Source of the DNA: JAVBQJ01 sp031549115
GTDB taxonomy: Bacteria > Verrucomicrobiota > Lentisphaeria > Victivallales > Victivallaceae
Assembly: GCA_031549115.1 (NCBI GenBank)
Contig: JAVBQJ010000148.1
Location: forward strand, 1 to 14,178
DNA length: 14,178 nt
Direction of reading: 5' to 3'
This document shows, piece after piece, positions 13,167-14,178 of this stretch (positions within the stretch are counted from its first letter, which is position 1; every line of letters starts with the position of its first letter). The notes below the pieces were generated by a model, which did no database searches, was not told the origin of the DNA, and saw nothing but the letters and a program-made list of their open reading frames with translations. Position numbers and translations under genes: made by a program.

Positions 13167-14178
13167 ATGGCAGCGATGAAGCACGATCTGGCGGTGATTA
13201 CCGGTCTCTTTCAAATGCCGGGCAAGTTTGTGTCGGCCGAACCCTACGGGACCGGGCACATCAATGATACCTATCTGGTGACCTCGGACGCGGGACAGTT
13301 CATTTTTCAGCGTATCAACCACAATGTATTCAAGGCGCCGGCGCTGGTGATGGAAAACATGTCGCGGGTCTGCACCCAGATCGCGGGCAAATACCAGTCC
13401 CACCCCGACCGGGCGCGCCGCAGCATCCGGCTGCTGGCGGCGGCGGACGCGAAACCCTATGCCAACGATGCCGAGGGCAACTTCTGGCGCGCTTATCACT
13501 TCATCGACGGCGCCCGTACGTACGACGTGATCGAGAGCACCAACGAGGCCTACCAGGCGGCGCGTTCGTTCGGCCAGTTTCAGTTGGATCTGGTGGACAT
13601 CCCGGGCGGGCGTCTGCATGACACGATTCCGGACTTTCACAATACGCCGAAACGCCTGGCGGCGCTGGAGCGGGCGATCGCCGCCGATGCCGCCGGCCGG
13701 TTGAAGCATGTCGCACCCGAAGTCGACTTCGTCCGGGCGCGCGCCGAAGAGTGCGGTCTTTTGCTGAAGCTCAATGCTGCCGGATCGATCCCCGAGCGCA
13801 TCACGCACAACGACACCAAGCTCAACAACGTGCTGATCGATCTGGAGACCCGCGAGGGCGTCTGTGTGATCGACCTCGACACGGTGATGCCGGGGCTGGC
13901 GCACTACGACTTCGGCGACATGGTCCGCACCGGCACCAGCCCGGCGGCCGAAGACGAAAGGGATTTGAATCAGGTGGTCATGCGCTTCGCGATGTTCGAA
14001 GCTTTGCTGCGCGGTTATCTGGCCAGCGCCGGCGGCTTCCTCAATGCGACCGAACGGCACTACCTACCGTTTGCGGGCAAGCTGATCACGCTGGAAATCG
14101 GGACCCGTTTCCTGACCGATTACCTCGAAGGCGATGTCTATTTCAAGGTCCATCGCGAAGGGCACAACCTCGACCGCT
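13167..14178 (+). CDS. NahK-like sugar kinase (phosphotransferase), 3' partial
   Basis: The gene is open from 13167 to the right edge (337 codons seen); known NahK is about 359 residues, so only a short C-terminal part should be missing. It has the aminoglycoside-phosphotransferase/choline-kinase-like fold. EPYGTGHINDTYLV (25-38) matches the NahK N-terminal loop, THNDTKLNNVLID (213-225) is the catalytic Brenner-type loop with Asp216, and VIDLDTVMPGL (234-244) holds the metal-binding Asp236. NahK phosphorylates GlcNAc or GalNAc at C1 with ATP. Paired with the preceding nucleotidyltransferase this gives a salvage route to an NDP-sugar. An AGGA (13161-13164) lies 2 nt before the ATG at 13167 and 11 nt before the in-frame ATG at 13176, so the latter may be the real start. 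The exact sugar is inferred. Confidence 0.82.
   Translation, partial: MAAMKHDLAVITGLFQMPGKFVSAEPYGTGHINDTYLVTSDAGQFIFQRINHNVFKAPALVMENMSRVCTQIAGKYQSHPDRARRSIRLLAAADAKPYANDAEGNFWRAYHFIDGARTYDVIESTNEAYQAARSFGQFQLDLVDIPGGRLHDTIPDFHNTPKRLAALERAIAADAAGRLKHVAPEVDFVRARAEECGLLLKLNAAGSIPERITHNDTKLNNVLIDLETREGVCVIDLDTVMPGLAHYDFGDMVRTGTSPAAEDERDLNQVVMRFAMFEALLRGYLASAGGFLNATERHYLPFAGKLITLEIGTRFLTDYLEGDVYFKVHREGHNLDR

Noticed and set aside
13134..14060. 308-codon open frame on the minus strand
   Set aside because: It is antisense to the NahK-like kinase, which carries the HNDTK and DLDT motifs in the plus frame.
1..14178. CRISPR array, tRNA, rRNA, transposase or phage genes
   Set aside because: No regularly spaced repeats, tRNA cloverleaf, rRNA sequence or integrase/transposase motifs were seen.

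Overview
The window is a 14.2-kb, GC-rich piece of a Gram-negative bacterial chromosome. The MlaE/MlaF/MlaD set implies an outer membrane. Codon choice, consensus sigma70-type promoters and the gene mix (two-module secreted esterase, Cys-rich Gfo/Idh oxidoreductase, compact family-20-like glycosidase, HexNAc-kinase-like gene) suggest a PVC-group carbohydrate degrader, most likely Lentisphaerota (Victivallis-like). That taxon is inferred from style, not from a marker gene.

Layout. 1-340: non-coding, repeat-rich DNA with a C-tract (G-quadruplex motif on the minus strand), a perfect 16-bp inverted repeat with a 3-nt loop, and a 58-nt near-continuous hairpin. 341-2047 (minus): a secreted protein of unknown function followed by an ABC-2 permease, separated by a GC-rich hairpin. 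2225-4100 (plus): a PurN-like formyltransferase with extra C-terminal sequence, coupled to a compact GH20-like TIM-barrel protein. 4169-5802: a ZnuA-type binding protein overlapping a ZnuC-type ATPase, with its own promoter but no ZnuB permease. 5887-8515: mlaE-mlaF-mlaD, ending at a strong intrinsic terminator. 8516-8866: a 351-bp gap holding that terminator, a near-consensus promoter, a strongly folded stretch, a second terminator with a long T-tract, and a second consensus promoter. This looks like a free-standing small-RNA gene of about 130 nt, or a leader with attenuators. 8867-10039: Gfo/Idh/MocA oxidoreductase. 10050-12053 (minus): a large secreted alpha/beta-hydrolase with a second module that has lost its serine. 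12054-12255: divergent promoter region. 12256 to the right edge: a sugar-1-phosphate nucleotidyltransferase followed by a NahK-like sugar kinase that runs off the window.

How they fit. The kinase and nucleotidyltransferase together could turn a salvaged hexose or N-acetylhexosamine into sugar-1-phosphate and then NDP-sugar. The divergent esterase, the oxidoreductase and the GH20-like protein fit a glycan-use lifestyle. MlaEFD moves phospholipids between the inner and outer membranes, and ZnuA/ZnuC take up zinc or manganese with a permease that must come from elsewhere. The most unusual item is the unannotated promoter-hairpins-terminator unit at 8611-8780.
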